Shown piece by piece: positions 1 to 10,740 of a DNA stretch of 64,000 bases. Every line of letters begins with the position of its first letter. Within the stretch, counting starts at the first letter, position 1. Source of the DNA: Methanobacterium sp. ERen5. GTDB lineage: Archaea > Methanobacteriota > Methanobacteria > Methanobacteriales > Methanobacteriaceae. The notes beneath the pieces were generated by a model. It was not told where the DNA came from. It searched no databases and worked only from the letters and a program-made list of their open reading frames with translations. The position numbers and the translations under genes were made by a program. Location: contig CP099988.1 in assembly GCA_024167805.1 (NCBI GenBank), positions 1,124,001 through 1,188,000 on the forward strand, given 5' to 3'.

Positions 1-16
1 CGAGCTCCTGATTCAT
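1..16 (-). CDS. 5' end of a divergent gene (partial)
   Basis: Reading leftwards there is an ATG at 16-14 followed by four sense codons (N, Q, E, L) to the window edge, with a GGAGG ribosome binding site at 31-27, ten bases upstream. This looks like the start of a gene divergent from RPA. Only five codons are visible, so the product cannot be named. Confidence 0.3.
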
Positions 17-177
17 TTTCTTTAATCCTCCATAGAATATATAGTTTTATCTAACTAACTATTATAAAAATGTTTAGTTGAAGAAATGTAATAAATTATT
101 TTATACAAATAATACAAAATTATATTGAAGACATATTCATATATAAGGATAAGAAATATTTGAGTGAGGGAACCCAA

Positions 178-2558
178 ATGAGCCACGAAATTAGCCAGGA
201 AATTAAGAGCGAATATGAAAAGATTAAGGATAAAATCTCATACGATGATTTCTTAAAAAAATGGAAGAAAGAAAGCATGATTATGAAGATGTGAGCTTCA
301 TGAGCGAGCTGGATATAGCTCGTACAATCATTGGAGAATATATTAATGAGGAGAATAAGCCTTTATCTGAAGCAAACGAGGCACATAAAATAACAGAACT
401 CCAAACAGGTAGCGACAACATCAGTGTTACCGGGAGAATAATGCATATTTCGAACGTCAAAAAATTCACCAGTAAGAAGGGCAGGGAAGGTAAGCTTGCC
501 AACATGATAATAACAGATGACACCGGTGAAATTCGTGTTGTTCTTTGGACTGAAAATATTAAATTCCTGAAAAAAGTGACCGAAGGAGACGTAATAAAAA
601 TAAACAATGCTGAAGTCAAACAGGGATTCCGGGAAGATGAATTGCACATGAAATTGGATTCAAACATTCAAAAACTCGACAGCGAAGAGTATGAGTCCTT
701 CCCAAAATATGATGATAAAATAACTGACATCAAAGACATTCAAGGCGAAAGCCAAGTAAACGTAATCGCAAGAATTGTCAGAATCCCTAGAGTAAGGACT
801 TTTGACAAAAACGGAAAGGAAGGAAAGGTTTTATCCATGGAAATTCAGGATAAAACTGGCAAAACTCAGTTCACTCTCTGGAACAACGACACAAATCTTG
901 TTAAAGATCTAGATCTCAAAGAAGGAGATTCAATAAAAATACTCGGTGGCCTTGGAAGAACAAGAGACGGTGAAGTTTCATTAACACACTCATGGATTGG
1001 AAGAATGATCAAAGGAGATTTTGATCTCCCAGAATACTCAGAAAAAATCCTAAAAATTGGTGACGCCCATGAAATGCGCGATATAACAGTTGTTGGAATA
1101 ATATGCAAAGTATACGATACAATAACCTTCATGAGGAATGATGAAAGCACAGGTCAGGTTCGATCTCTAGAGATGGAAGATGATACTGGATCCATAAGGA
1201 TAACGCTGTGGAACGATGATGCAAACATGGAAATCGAAAAAGGAAACATCATCAAAATAATCGGCGGAAATATTGAATTTGACGAATATTCAGGTACCGA
1301 CTACAGAATAAACACCAACTGGAACACTAAAATAATTGTCAATCCCCAAATTGATCCTGATTTAAGCAAAAAGCTTCAAGAGTGTGGAAAATATTTGAAA
1401 CCTCTTAAAATAGCCGCAATTCATGAAATGGATGAAGAAGGGGAAGAGATCGATGTGGTTGGCAGAATTGTTAAAACCTACGACCCAAGTGAATTTAATA
1501 GGGACGACGGAACCACAGGTAAAGTTAGGTCAGTGGAGATAGGAGATGGTACTGGAGTAATAAGATCCTCCTTCTGGGACGATAAAGCAGATTTTGCTTT
1601 TAACGAAGGAAAAGCAATCAAAATTGAAAACGCCAGAACCCGACTCGGTAACTACAACATGGATCTGAGCATTGGCAGAACCGCACGAATAGTTGATCCT
1701 ACTCCAGAAGAGATCGACGCCCTTCCAAGTATGAACGAAATAGAAGACTCACTTTACTCCACCAAAACCATAAGCCAATTGAATGAAGATGAAAGAAACG
1801 TTAGAATAGTTGGAAGAGTGGTTAACCTCTACGATCCAAATGAATTCCAAAGGGGAGATGGTACTAACGGTCTGGTTAGAACAGTAGAAATAGCTGATGG
1901 CACTGGAGTTTTAAGATCTTCATTCTGGGATGATAAAGCAGAAATGCCATTAAAAACCGGAGACGCTATAAAAATTGAAAATCCCCGCATCAGCATGCGC
2001 GACGACCATCTAGAAATTAGTGTTGGTAGAAACACCTTAGTTACCACTGCAACAGCAGATGAATCTGAAAAACTCCCATCCTTTGATGATATAAAGGAAA
2101 TGATCTACAAAACCAAGAAGATCGATGATATTGAAGAAGAAGACAGAAACATAAAGGTAACTGGAGAAATCACTGAAGCCTACGGAAACAGAATCCTGTA
2201 CGAAATGTGCCCTAACTGTAACAAACGGTTAACACTCATAGACAATTCCTACGAATGTGAAATCTGTGGTGAAGAAATCGAAGAACCAAAGTACTTGATG
2301 ATAGTTCCATGCGTGATTGAAGACAGTACCGGAACCATGAGGGTTACATTTTTCAGTGCAGCTGCAGAAGAACTGGTTGGAATGAAAATCAATGAAGTCA
2401 TAGATGTTATCCAAAAAACTGGGGATGAAGGATCACTTGAAGATAAAGTCTCAGAGCTTGTTGGACACGAAATCACTGTGATTGCAGATGCCAGTTTCGA
2501 TGAGTACAACGAAGAGATCAGGCTCAATGCCAAAAAACTGGTGGATATAAAATTATAA
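178..2558 (+). CDS. rpa: Replication protein A, single-chain archaeal type (one apparent frameshift)
   Basis: Single-stranded-DNA-binding protein used in replication, recombination and repair. Five tandem OB folds are visible (roughly residues 70-150, 185-270, 295-380, 410-505 and 525-620 of the corrected protein), each with a TG.VR..E..D.TG.hR..hW core, followed by a C-terminal zinc finger of two CxxC pairs (CPNC...CEIC) inside a sixth OB-like region. An open frame starts only at 261, but ATG 178 opens an in-frame-looking segment whose reading runs into the main frame if one A is added to the A7 run at 255-261. The joined residues (YDDFLKKMEERK) read smoothly. The corrected protein has about 793 residues. 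RadA follows 170 bp downstream. The family assignment is firm; the upstream exon-like extension rests on the assumed missing base. Confidence 0.93.
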
Positions 2559-2730
2559 TAATTAAATCCACCTACTACAAACATGTTAACATACCACTTT
2601 GAACCAGTCAACTGATCTTCAAAATGGTTATAAGATTAAAAATAATGTACTATAATCTACAATTGTATAATATTTGTTTAGTTCATTAAATAACTTATTT
2701 AAATATAATAAATGCTTAAAGGAGATTGAA

Positions 2731-3666
2731 ATGGTAGAACTTGAAGAATTACCAAATGTAGGGGAAAAAACTGCTCAAAAATTAAGAGATGCTGGTTTTG
2801 CAGATATGATGAGGCTTGCAACAGCAACTGCTAAGGAATTGAGTGTTAAAGCTGAAATAGGTGAAGGAGTAGCTGAAAAAGTAATTGAAGCTGCGAGGAA
2901 GTCTGAACAGATAGACTTCGAAACTGCCATGGATGTTATGGAAAGAAGAAAGGACGTCGGAAGGGTAACCACCGGTAGTACTGGACTCGATGAACTCATA
3001 GGAGGAGGAATTGAAACTCAATCAATAACCGAAGTTTTTGGAGAATTTGGTTCTGGAAAAAGTCAGATTTCCCACGAACTTGCAGTTACTGTACAGCTAC
3101 CCCCTGAAAAAGGAGGTTTAGGTGGACAGTGCGTCTTCATCGATACAGAAAACACCTTCAGACCAGAAAGGATAAAACAAATAGCAGAAGGCTTTGAACT
3201 CGACGTGGAGGAAGTGCTTACCAATATTCATATTGCCAGAGCATTCAACTCAAGCCATCAAATTTTAATGGCAGACAAAGTCAATGAATTGATTCAAAGC
3301 GGTGCAAATATTAAACTTGTCATTGTAGATTCTTTAACAGCCCACTTCCGTGCAGAATACGTGGGGAGGGAATCTTTAGCAACAAGGCAACAGAAATTGA
3401 ACCAACACTTGCACACCCTTTCAAACATAGCCAACACCTACAACGTTGCAGTTTTTGTAACAAACCAGGTGCAGTCCAAACCTGATGCATTTTTCGGTAG
3501 TCCAACAAAGGCTATTGGAGGGCATGTCTTGGGTCATGCTGCAACCTATAGGATCTGGCTTAAAAAGGGTCTTGCTGGTAAAAGAATCGCTAGACTTGTT
3601 GACAGCCCGCATTTACCAGAAGGCGAAGCTGTATTCAAGGTAATTACAGAGGGAATTTCGGATTGA
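2731..3666 (+). CDS. radA: DNA repair and recombination protein RadA
   Basis: Archaeal RecA/Rad51 recombinase that forms filaments on single-stranded DNA and promotes strand exchange. The 311-residue protein has an N-terminal helix-hairpin-helix (about residues 5-60), Walker A GEFGSGKS at 104-111, Walker B LVIVDS near 210, and the conserved L2 and C-terminal core (FVTNQVQ). I chose ATG 2731, with ribosome site GGAGAT ten bases upstream, over a TTG 57 bases earlier, because family members begin at the [12 protein letters not shown] sequence. It lies just downstream of RPA in the same orientation, a functional pairing. Length is normal for the family. Confidence 0.97.
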   Translation: MVELEELPNVGEKTAQKLRDAGFADMMRLATATAKELSVKAEIGEGVAEKVIEAARKSEQIDFETAMDVMERRKDVGRVTTGSTGLDELIGGGIETQSITEVFGEFGSGKSQISHELAVTVQLPPEKGGLGGQCVFIDTENTFRPERIKQIAEGFELDVEEVLTNIHIARAFNSSHQILMADKVNELIQSGANIKLVIVDSLTAHFRAEYVGRESLATRQQKLNQHLHTLSNIANTYNVAVFVTNQVQSKPDAFFGSPTKAIGGHVLGHAATYRIWLKKGLAGKRIARLVDSPHLPEGEAVFKVITEGISD

Positions 3667-3765
3667 TATTCCCATTTATATATTTTTAATTGATCCAAAA
3701 TTTGTTAATATATAATATACGTTTTTAAAGTTTTAATACAGAAAATGACAGTTAATTGAGATAAA

Positions 3766-4668
3766 ATGAGTTCTACCGAAACAATTCTGGCCATCATTGT
3801 AATGATTCTTATTGGATACTTTTCCAAAAAGATTGGCCTTCTTAAACCTGAAGATTCAACCACACTCAACAAAATAGTCGTTAACATTGCCATCCCCTCT
3901 TTGATATTTCTTGCGATGTATGGAGCGGATCTTTCAAACATTAACAGCCTATTTCCAATCACATTAATCTGTTTAATAACAGGAACACTTTCAGGAACTG
4001 TGGTTTACCTATTTGCCAGGTCCCGAGGATACTCTAAAAAGACAAAATGGACCATAGTAGGTACTTCAACGCTGTTTAATTCCGGTTTTTTAGGATATCC
4101 TGTCGTATTAGGCGTTTACGGAAGTACTGGTTTGGTTCGAGCAGTTTTCTTTGACATGGGTTCGACAATTCTCTTTTTGTGCCTAGGTATCCTGTTCATC
4201 GTACTATTTGGAGGAAAGTATAGTTCAATCATTAAAAGAACTGTGTTGTTCCCACCATTGTGGGGAATAATACTGGGAATAATTGTGAACCTCCTTCATT
4301 TGAATATTGGATCACTACCATTAGATGTGTTAAAATATCTGAGTGGAGCAGCCATTCCAATAATTATGATCTCATTGGGTTTATCACTAGAAGTTGGTGG
4401 ATTAAAAAATTATTTAGATGCAGCAACATTTGTTTCGACTGTTAGGCTGATCATATCCCCAGCCATAGCATTCATAATTGTCACCATCCTCGGCTTCAGT
4501 TATATTAACAGTACAGTAACAGTCGTTGAAGCAGGAATGCCATCAGCAATGTTGAGTCTGGTGTTGGCAGCCAGTTACGAGTTAGATGTTAAAGCTGCTG
4601 CTGCATGCATATTCATGAGCACCGTACTCAGCATGATAACCATTCCTCTACTGATCTACCTCATCTAA
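3766..4668 (+). CDS. AEC-family permease (auxin efflux carrier type)
   Basis: A 300-residue integral membrane protein with about ten hydrophobic segments. It carries the AEC/BASS hallmark NSGFLGYP near residue 105 and a second conserved half (AGMPSAMLSLVLA near 250). Members export small organic anions or, in some organisms, auxin-like compounds; the substrate cannot be told from the sequence. It is preceded by a 100 bp AT-rich stretch and followed by more than 500 bp without a gene, so it is probably transcribed alone. Confidence 0.85.
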   Translation: MSSTETILAIIVMILIGYFSKKIGLLKPEDSTTLNKIVVNIAIPSLIFLAMYGADLSNINSLFPITLICLITGTLSGTVVYLFARSRGYSKKTKWTIVGTSTLFNSGFLGYPVVLGVYGSTGLVRAVFFDMGSTILFLCLGILFIVLFGGKYSSIIKRTVLFPPLWGIILGIIVNLLHLNIGSLPLDVLKYLSGAAIPIIMISLGLSLEVGGLKNYLDAATFVSTVRLIISPAIAFIIVTILGFSYINSTVTVVEAGMPSAMLSLVLAASYELDVKAAAACIFMSTVLSMITIPLLIYLI

Positions 4669-5193
4669 ATCCCATTTCAAGATGGAGTTGGTAAGATATG
4701 ATGTTTTGAACTTCAAATATTATAACAAATCCATGACTCATGAAAATCTAAAATACTTCTTAATAATTGTTAAAATATGAATTAAATATACATAATTCGT
4801 TATTATTTCATGTTTAAGCCAATTTATCCCATTAAATATTTTCACGTTGATTTAAAAATTTAATACTGGTTATTGCACCGGGTTAAGTCCAATTATCTAA
4901 AAAGAGGCGCATAATACCCCTATTAAAAATAATAACAATTAGGGGTTTAATGGGACTCATGTTGGGTCATGAATCTTTTTTATAAATATTTAAATATTTA
5001 AAAACTTAATCAGTAAAATAAGTAAGTACTAGAAGATTAGATCTGTTAAAAATACAGATAATTCCTTGAAAAATATTCTAGTATATATACTTTGTATAAA
5101 AAAATAAATAGAAAACTTTATTTATCTAATTGATAGACCCTACACATTAAGGATAAGATAATCTATCATAGATTTATGGAATAGGTGATCTAA
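4669..5193. other. 525 bp intergenic region upstream of hdrA
   Basis: No convincing gene. An inverted repeat with 7-bp arms (ACCCCTA at 4916-4922, TAGGGGT at 4940-4946, loop 17 nt) may be a structured transcript element or part of a terminator. Several TATA-like stretches lie close to hdrA, including a self-complementary AGTATATACT-like segment around 5078-5092. The hdrA ribosome site AGGTGATC is at 5183-5190. Confidence 0.4.
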
Positions 5194-7170
5194 TTGGCAG
5201 AAGAAAAAAATCAAGAAACAACCGAAAAACTAAAAGTCGGTGTATATGTTTGCCACTGTGGTGTTAACATTGGTGGTGTAGTAGACATAGAAGCCGTAAG
5301 AGATTATGCAGCAACACTTCCGGACGTAGAAGTAGCTGAAGAGTACAAATACTTCTGTTCAGACCCAGGTCAGGAAATGATACAGAATGATATCAAAGAG
5401 AAGGGTTTAAACAGAGTTGTAGTAGCAGCATGTTCACCAAGGCTTCACGAACCAACTTTCAGGAGAGCCGTTAAAGAAGCAGGACTAAACCCATTCCTGT
5501 TCGAATTTGCAAACTTAAGAGAACACGACTCATGGGTTCACCAGAATGAACCTGAAGCAGCAACAGAAAAAGCCAAAGACTTAGTCAGAATGGCAGTTGC
5601 AAAAGCAAGATTACTAGAACCTCTAATAGCAGAAACTGTTTCTGTGGATAAGAAAGCAATGGTTATTGGTGGTGGAGTTGCTGGTATTCAGTCAGCTCTC
5701 GATTTAGGTGATATGGGATTCAAAACTTACCTAGTTGAAAAACAGCCTACCATTGGTGGAAGGATGGCTCAGTTGGATAAAACATTCCCTACATTGGATT
5801 GTTCCATGTGTATTCTAGCACCTAAGATGGTGGACTGTGGTAAACACGAAAACATCGAACTAATTTCCTACGCTGAAGTTAAAGAAGTGCACGGATACAT
5901 AGGTAACTTCCAAGTTACAGTGGAAAAGAAACCACGTTACATAGATGAATCTGTTTGTACTGGCTGTGGAAGTTGTACAGAAGTTTGTCCAATAGAAATA
6001 CCAAACTACTTCGACGAAGGTGTTGGAATGGTTAAAGCAACCTACATTCCATTCCCTCAAGCAGTGCCACTATGTGCAACCATAGACAAGGATTACTGTA
6101 TCGAATGTAAACTTTGTGACCAGGTATGTGGTAACAAAGCAATCAAACACGACCAGGAACCAGAAATCATCGAACTCGATATTGGTACCATCATTGTTGC
6201 AACAGGTTACGACCCTTACGACCCAACAGAAAAAACTGAATGGGCATACGGATCAGCTGAAAATGTAATCACCGGTCTAGAACTGGAAAGATTCATAAAC
6301 GCATCAGGACCTACACAGGGACATGTTTTAAAACCATCAGACGGTGGACATCCTAAGAGCGTTGCATTCATCCAGTGTGTTGGATCCAGGGATGAACAGA
6401 TTGGTAAACCATACTGTTCCAGGGTCTGCTGTATGTACGCAATGAAAAATGCTCAGCTTATCATAGACCACGAACCTGACACCCAAGTAACCATATACTA
6501 CATGGATATAAGGGCATTCGGTAAAGGATTCGAAGAATTCTACAAAGCATCACAGGAAAAGTACGGTATCAAATTTGTCAGAGGCCGACCAGCAGCAGTT
6601 ATGGAAAACCCTGATAAAACACTAACCATCAGGGCAGAAGACACCCTACTTGGAAAAGTCACAGAATACGACTACGACATGGTAGTACTATCAGTCGGTC
6701 TACAGCCACCAGAAGGTGCAGAAACACTCAGACAGACTTTGACCTTATCCAAGAGTTCAGACGGTTTCCTTATGGAAGCTCACCCAAAACTCAGGCCTGT
6801 TGACACATTAACAGACGGTATATACCTAGCAGGTGTTGCTCAGGGACCTAAAGATATTCCTGACGCAGTAGCACAAGCATCAGGTGCAGCAGCAAGAGCA
6901 GCTATACCAATGATTAAAGGTGAAGTGGAAATTGAACCAATCATTGCTACAGTCGACGAAGATGTCTGTGGTGGATGCGAAGTATGTATAGACCTATGCC
7001 CATACGGTGCAGTTGAAAGAATAGATGAGAAAGCTCACATCAACATTGCACTATGTAAAGGATGCGGTACATGTGTCGGTGCATGCCCATCTGGAGCACT
7101 AGATCAGCAGCACTTCAAGACCAGCCAGATATTTGCTCAGATTGAAGCTGCAATGAACGGTGGAAAATAA
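5194..7170 (+). CDS. hdrA: CoB-CoM heterodisulfide reductase iron-sulfur subunit A
   Basis: Electron-bifurcating flavin and Fe-S subunit of the HdrABC-MvhADG complex, which reduces CoM-S-S-CoB and ferredoxin in the last step of methanogenesis. The 658 residues show an N-terminal Cys motif (CHCG at 20-23), an FAD-binding GGGVAG at 159-164, the LDCSMC cluster motif (Cys203, Cys206), two ferredoxin motifs near 256 and 302, and two C-terminal 4Fe-4S motifs near 592 and 623. The start is TTG at 5194, placed by AGGTGATC three bases upstream. HdrB and HdrC are not nearby, as is usual in Methanobacteriales. Position 203 is cysteine (TGT), not selenocysteine. Confidence 0.97.
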   Translation: MAEEKNQETTEKLKVGVYVCHCGVNIGGVVDIEAVRDYAATLPDVEVAEEYKYFCSDPGQEMIQNDIKEKGLNRVVVAACSPRLHEPTFRRAVKEAGLNPFLFEFANLREHDSWVHQNEPEAATEKAKDLVRMAVAKARLLEPLIAETVSVDKKAMVIGGGVAGIQSALDLGDMGFKTYLVEKQPTIGGRMAQLDKTFPTLDCSMCILAPKMVDCGKHENIELISYAEVKEVHGYIGNFQVTVEKKPRYIDESVCTGCGSCTEVCPIEIPNYFDEGVGMVKATYIPFPQAVPLCATIDKDYCIECKLCDQVCGNKAIKHDQEPEIIELDIGTIIVATGYDPYDPTEKTEWAYGSAENVITGLELERFINASGPTQGHVLKPSDGGHPKSVAFIQCVGSRDEQIGKPYCSRVCCMYAMKNAQLIIDHEPDTQVTIYYMDIRAFGKGFEEFYKASQEKYGIKFVRGRPAAVMENPDKTLTIRAEDTLLGKVTEYDYDMVVLSVGLQPPEGAETLRQTLTLSKSSDGFLMEAHPKLRPVDTLTDGIYLAGVAQGPKDIPDAVAQASGAAARAAIPMIKGEVEIEPIIATVDEDVCGGCEVCIDLCPYGAVERIDEKAHINIALCKGCGTCVGACPSGALDQQHFKTSQIFAQIEAAMNGGK

Positions 7171-7205
7171 GGTTTTAAACCTTATCCCATTTTCTTTTAT
7201 TTTTA
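7167..7205 (+). terminator. hdrA transcription terminator
   Basis: A perfect inverted repeat directly overlaps the hdrA stop: ATAAGGTTT at 7167-7175 and AAACCTTAT at 7177-7185. It is followed by a T-rich tract (7189-7205), the usual archaeal termination signal. Confidence 0.6.
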
Positions 7206-7837
7206 TTTTAAATTGTTCATCAATCATATCCTATTTATGCTAATTTTATCCATTTAAATCAGATTATCTCGCTATTTTTAGAAATTATTGTTAATAATCA
7301 AATCAGGAAAATTTTTAGTTCTAAATCCAACTAGATACTTGGTGATGGTTTGTATCCAAAATGGGATCAAAGCTGAAAGAAATTATAAATTTGCAAGGAA
7401 ACCTGTAGTAAATGGTCTTCAAGGAACCCAATGATATAAAACAAAAGAATCAGAACCATTAGATTTGTATCAAACTAAATAAGCATCGGGGAAAGATATT
7501 TTCTATTCTACGATGGAAGAAGAAAGTTGTAGGGATGAATTGTTCAATTGCGGCAATTCCCTACTTGACAGGCAAAGTGAGTATGTTTTGGAGATATTGG
7601 TTCCAGAAGTAATATGGTATTGAACCAGATGATATTATGATAAATGCCCGAGCAGATTCGAAAGAATTCTAGTTTATCTAAGGGAACTGCAAACCAAAAC
7701 ATTTTTTAAGAAAAATTAATAAAATTTTTTTATTCACTATGGCAAACAACATAGTTTGAAAGTATTTATAGTGATTCATTTTATACATTAGATCAATAAA
7801 GCTACTTAACCAATTACGTTGTTTTGGAGGATAATTA
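7206..7837. other. Gene-poor region with possible decayed coding remnant
   Basis: Between hdrA and glyA no intact gene is seen. A segment at about 7484-7620 reads as protein-like sequence (ASGKDIFYSTMEEESCRDEL onwards, ending EILVPEVIWY), and a second frame at about 7618-7672 continues plausibly as GIEPDDIMINARADSKEF before a stop. The two pieces look like parts of one gene separated by a frame change, with no start or upstream domain left. I do not recognise the family. The last 150 bp is AT-rich promoter-like sequence for glyA. Confidence 0.3.
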
Positions 7838-9103
7838 ATGAATAATGAAGAATATGCTCTTAAAATTAAAGAAATAACTAAAGAGCACCATAACTGGATG
7901 GAAAATAGTATCAATCTCATAGCAAGCGAAAACATTACAAGTACGAGTGTTAGAGAAGCTCTTGCCTCGGACCTATCACACAGATACGCTGAAGGCCTAT
8001 CCGGCTGTAGACTCTACGAAGGTTGTAAATACGTTGATGAAATAGAAGATATCACCGTAGATCTTTCAAAAAAGATTTTTAAAGCAGAACATGCAAATGT
8101 TCAGCCCATATCTGGCGTGACTGCCAACATGGCATCTTTCTTTGCACTTGCAAAACACGGCGACCCTATGATGGCCCTAGAAGTACCTGTAGGAGGTCAT
8201 ATAAGTCATGCCTCCGTTAGTGCTGCGGGAATTAGAGGCCTTAAGGTATCTCCCCACCCATTTGATGAGACTAAGATGAATATAGATCCCGATGCAATGA
8301 AAAAAGATATCCTAGAAAAGAAACCTAAAATTGTTCTCTTGGGAGGAAGTCTTTTCCTGTTCCCTCATCCTGTTGAAGAAGCTAGAGAAGCTGCAGACGA
8401 AGTAGGTGCCAAGGTAATGTACGATGGAGCCCATGTACTGGGTTTAATTGCTGGAGGATACTTCCAGGATCCACTTAAAGAGGGAGCTGACCTCCTAGTT
8501 GGAAGTACACATAAAACATTTCCGGGTCCACAAGGTGGAATAATTCTCTGTAAGGAAGATATTGCACACAAAATTGATGATGCTGTATTTCCAGGAGTTG
8601 TGAGTAACCATCATCTCCATCATCTTGCAGCACTCGGTATTGCAACAGCTGAAATGCTAGAATTTGGTAGTGCCTACGCCAAACAGATCATTAAAAATGC
8701 TAAAGCCCTTGCACAAGAACTATACGAACTCGGATTCAACGTACTATGCGAAGATCAAGGATTCACTGAATCACATCAGCTTGCAATGGATGTTTCAAAC
8801 ATTGGCAGGGCAGCGAAATTAGCTAAGGACCTCGAAGCAAACAACGTCATATTAAACAAGAACTTGTTCCCATGGGATGATGTCAATCGTTCAGATGATC
8901 CATCAGGTATGCGTATTGGTACACAAGAAATAACCAGACGAGGGTTAAAAGAAGCTGAAATGGCAGAAATAGCCCAGTTCATCAAAAAAGTGACTGTTGA
9001 CGGGAAAAATGTTGAGAAGGATGTTACTGAATTTATAAAACAATACAACACTGTAAAATATGCATTTAAAGAAGATGAAGCCTACAACTATGTAGACTTC
9101 TGA
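7838..9103 (+). CDS. glyA: Serine hydroxymethyltransferase (tetrahydromethanopterin type)
   Basis: PLP enzyme that interconverts serine and glycine; in methanogens the one-carbon acceptor is tetrahydromethanopterin. The 421-residue protein has the N-terminal NLIASEN motif (residues 27-33), HRYAEG, and the PLP lysine motif [12 protein letters not shown] near residue 230. ATG 7838 has GGAGG nine bases upstream. The flavoprotein gene at 9142 follows after 38 bp and may be cotranscribed. Family assignment is firm; cofactor preference is inferred from the organism. Confidence 0.96.
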   Translation: MNNEEYALKIKEITKEHHNWMENSINLIASENITSTSVREALASDLSHRYAEGLSGCRLYEGCKYVDEIEDITVDLSKKIFKAEHANVQPISGVTANMASFFALAKHGDPMMALEVPVGGHISHASVSAAGIRGLKVSPHPFDETKMNIDPDAMKKDILEKKPKIVLLGGSLFLFPHPVEEAREAADEVGAKVMYDGAHVLGLIAGGYFQDPLKEGADLLVGSTHKTFPGPQGGIILCKEDIAHKIDDAVFPGVVSNHHLHHLAALGIATAEMLEFGSAYAKQIIKNAKALAQELYELGFNVLCEDQGFTESHQLAMDVSNIGRAAKLAKDLEANNVILNKNLFPWDDVNRSDDPSGMRIGTQEITRRGLKEAEMAEIAQFIKKVTVDGKNVEKDVTEFIKQYNTVKYAFKEDEAYNYVDF

Positions 9104-9141
9104 TTCAATTCTTTTTAACTATTTTTAGAGGAGAATAATTT

Positions 9142-9834
9142 ATGAGGATAGCTTGGGGATTTACTGGTGCAGGTCATCTGCTTCAAGAAAGTGTTGATGC
9201 TCTGGTTAAACTTTCAAAGGATCATGAAGTTACTGTCATGACTTCAGGTGCAGGCGAAGAAGTTCTTAAAATGTACGGACTTTTTGAAACTGTTAAAAAT
9301 TTAACAGGGGGAAAGTACAGGGAACTTGTGTTGGAATCTGATCAGAGGGACAGTTACCCCATGACAGGGAGATTTTCCCTCGCGACCTATGACTTGCTTA
9401 TTGTTTCTCCAACAACTTCGAACACCATTGCTAAAATTGTGAATGGTATTGCAGATAGTTTAATCACAAATGCAGTAGCTCAGGCAGGTAAGGGCAAAGT
9501 TAAAACCTATATTGTACCTGTAGATCTCGAATCTGGTGATGTTGAAACTGTTTTACCTTCAAAGCTCGAGCTTGAATCGTGCAAAAATTGTGAGCCTTGT
9601 CAAGCTGCTGCAGCATGCTCACATGATGCCATAACCCCCGGTGTCGAGATTAACTTGCTTAAATGCGAAGGCTGTGGTACTTGTCAAACAGCGTGTCCAT
9701 TCAATGCAGTGACAGGCGGTAAAATTATCACCATTCACATGCGAGAAATCGACGTAGAGAACACTTCCAAATTGAATAATATTGAAGGAATTAATATTTT
9801 AAGCCATCCTAAAGAGTTAAATAACGTTTTATAA
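9142..9834 (+). CDS. Archaeoflavoprotein with two 4Fe-4S motifs (MJ0208/DmrX-like)
   Basis: A 230-residue protein combining an FMN-binding flavoprotein fold (residues 1-145; [12 protein letters not shown], then [10 protein letters not shown]) with a bacterioferredoxin-type C-terminal domain: [13 protein letters not shown] near 147-159 and [12 protein letters not shown] near 175-186. Relatives are named archaeoflavoprotein MJ0208 family or dihydromethanopterin reductase (acceptor)-like DmrX. It probably passes electrons between ferredoxin and a flavin or pterin. The GAGGAGAA ribosome site supports ATG 9142. Its link to glyA agrees with a role close to pterin one-carbon metabolism, but the exact reaction is inference. 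Confidence 0.8.
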   Translation: MRIAWGFTGAGHLLQESVDALVKLSKDHEVTVMTSGAGEEVLKMYGLFETVKNLTGGKYRELVLESDQRDSYPMTGRFSLATYDLLIVSPTTSNTIAKIVNGIADSLITNAVAQAGKGKVKTYIVPVDLESGDVETVLPSKLELESCKNCEPCQAAAACSHDAITPGVEINLLKCEGCGTCQTACPFNAVTGGKIITIHMREIDVENTSKLNNIEGINILSHPKELNNVL

Positions 9835-9986
9835 ATCTGAGATTTTTATTTCATCTATTTTTTTTAGTGTTTCCACAACTCATATTCATTTCATTTTGTG
9901 GATAAGAATTTCAATTCTCAAATTATTAATGAAAGCTTCACCAAATATATTAATAACATACATTTGTTGTTTATAGAGGTGATCCA

Positions 9987-10373
9987 ATGACAGAAGGGAA
10001 AAGAATTGATTTTTTGGTGGAAGAACTTCAAAATGATGATTGGGTTGTGCGGGAAGATGCTGCAGAACTTCTTGCTGAAATAGGAGATCCGCGGGCGGTT
10101 GACCCTCTGATCAAGACGTTGAACGATGATGATTGGCACGTAAGGGAAGCTGCTGCCCTTTCTTTAGCAGTCTTTGCCGAGCCAAAATCATTAGATCCCC
10201 TCACTGAACTCATGAAAGATGAGAAGGCCAGTGTTCGCTACGCTGCAGCCATAGGACTTTCTTCCATTGCAGATCCTAGGTCCTGTGAAGTTCTTAAAAA
10301 AGCTTTGGAAGATAAGAGTCCAGTTGTTCAAAGAGTCGCAAAGGTAGGTATTGAAGCCATAAAAAGAAAATGA
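9987..10373 (+). CDS. HEAT-repeat protein
   Basis: A 128-residue protein made almost wholly of about four HEAT/PBS-lyase-type repeats of roughly 31 residues, each with a V(R)..AA..L..h.DPR/KS..PL.. pattern. Such proteins are protein-interaction scaffolds; the partner is unknown. AGGTGATC precedes ATG 9987. It is a single gene between the flavoprotein and a convergent small membrane protein gene. Confidence 0.85.
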   Translation: MTEGKRIDFLVEELQNDDWVVREDAAELLAEIGDPRAVDPLIKTLNDDDWHVREAAALSLAVFAEPKSLDPLTELMKDEKASVRYAAAIGLSSIADPRSCEVLKKALEDKSPVVQRVAKVGIEAIKRK

Positions 10374-10392
10374 ATATTTTAATTATCACTAA

Positions 10393-10716
10393 TCAATATT
10401 TAACGCTGTAACTAATGTACATGAAAAGAACACCCAAAATAATCCATATTATGGAGTTTAAAGTTGTAAGTTCTAGCTGAGGATATAAAAATCCCAAGAT
10501 TCCAGATACAAATAGGAATATTCCTGCAGCGTACAGAACTATCTTCCTGACGTTAGTTCCATGAGCCAATCCTAAGAAAACAGCCCCTAGAACTGCCCAA
10601 ACAACGGATGTGAAAAGTGATAAACCTAAACTGGGTAGCAATACACCTAATATTCCAGATATAAGTAAAAATATACCTGCAATGTATATCACGAACTGTC
10701 TATTTTGTGGTTTCAT
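10393..10716 (-). CDS. Small four-helix membrane protein with internal duplication
   Basis: A 107-residue protein of four hydrophobic helices. The two halves repeat each other: IYIAGIFLLISGILGVLLP (about 10-28) matches LYAAGIFLFVSGILGFLYP (about 62-80), each followed by a second helix ending in W.hLGhhF. The N-terminus starts MKPQNRQ at ATG 10716. It resembles DUF308/DUF4345-like small membrane families only in general form, and I cannot assign a function. It lies 24 bp from the metallophosphoesterase gene upstream on the same strand, so the two may be one transcript. Confidence 0.7.
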   Translation of the reverse strand: MKPQNRQFVIYIAGIFLLISGILGVLLPSLGLSLFTSVVWAVLGAVFLGLAHGTNVRKIVLYAAGIFLFVSGILGFLYPQLELTTLNSIIWIILGVLFMYISYSVKY

Positions 10717-10740
10717 AAAAACCCTATCACTTCAATGTAT

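Noticed and set aside
255..261. Programmed frameshifting in RPA
   Set aside because: No slippery heptamer plus downstream structure evident, and the same one-base loss occurs in eight other sites including a tRNA gene, so an artefact is more likely.
5194..7170. Selenocysteine codon in HdrA
   Set aside because: The active-site positions near residues 203 and 206 are encoded by TGT cysteine codons; no in-frame TGA was present.
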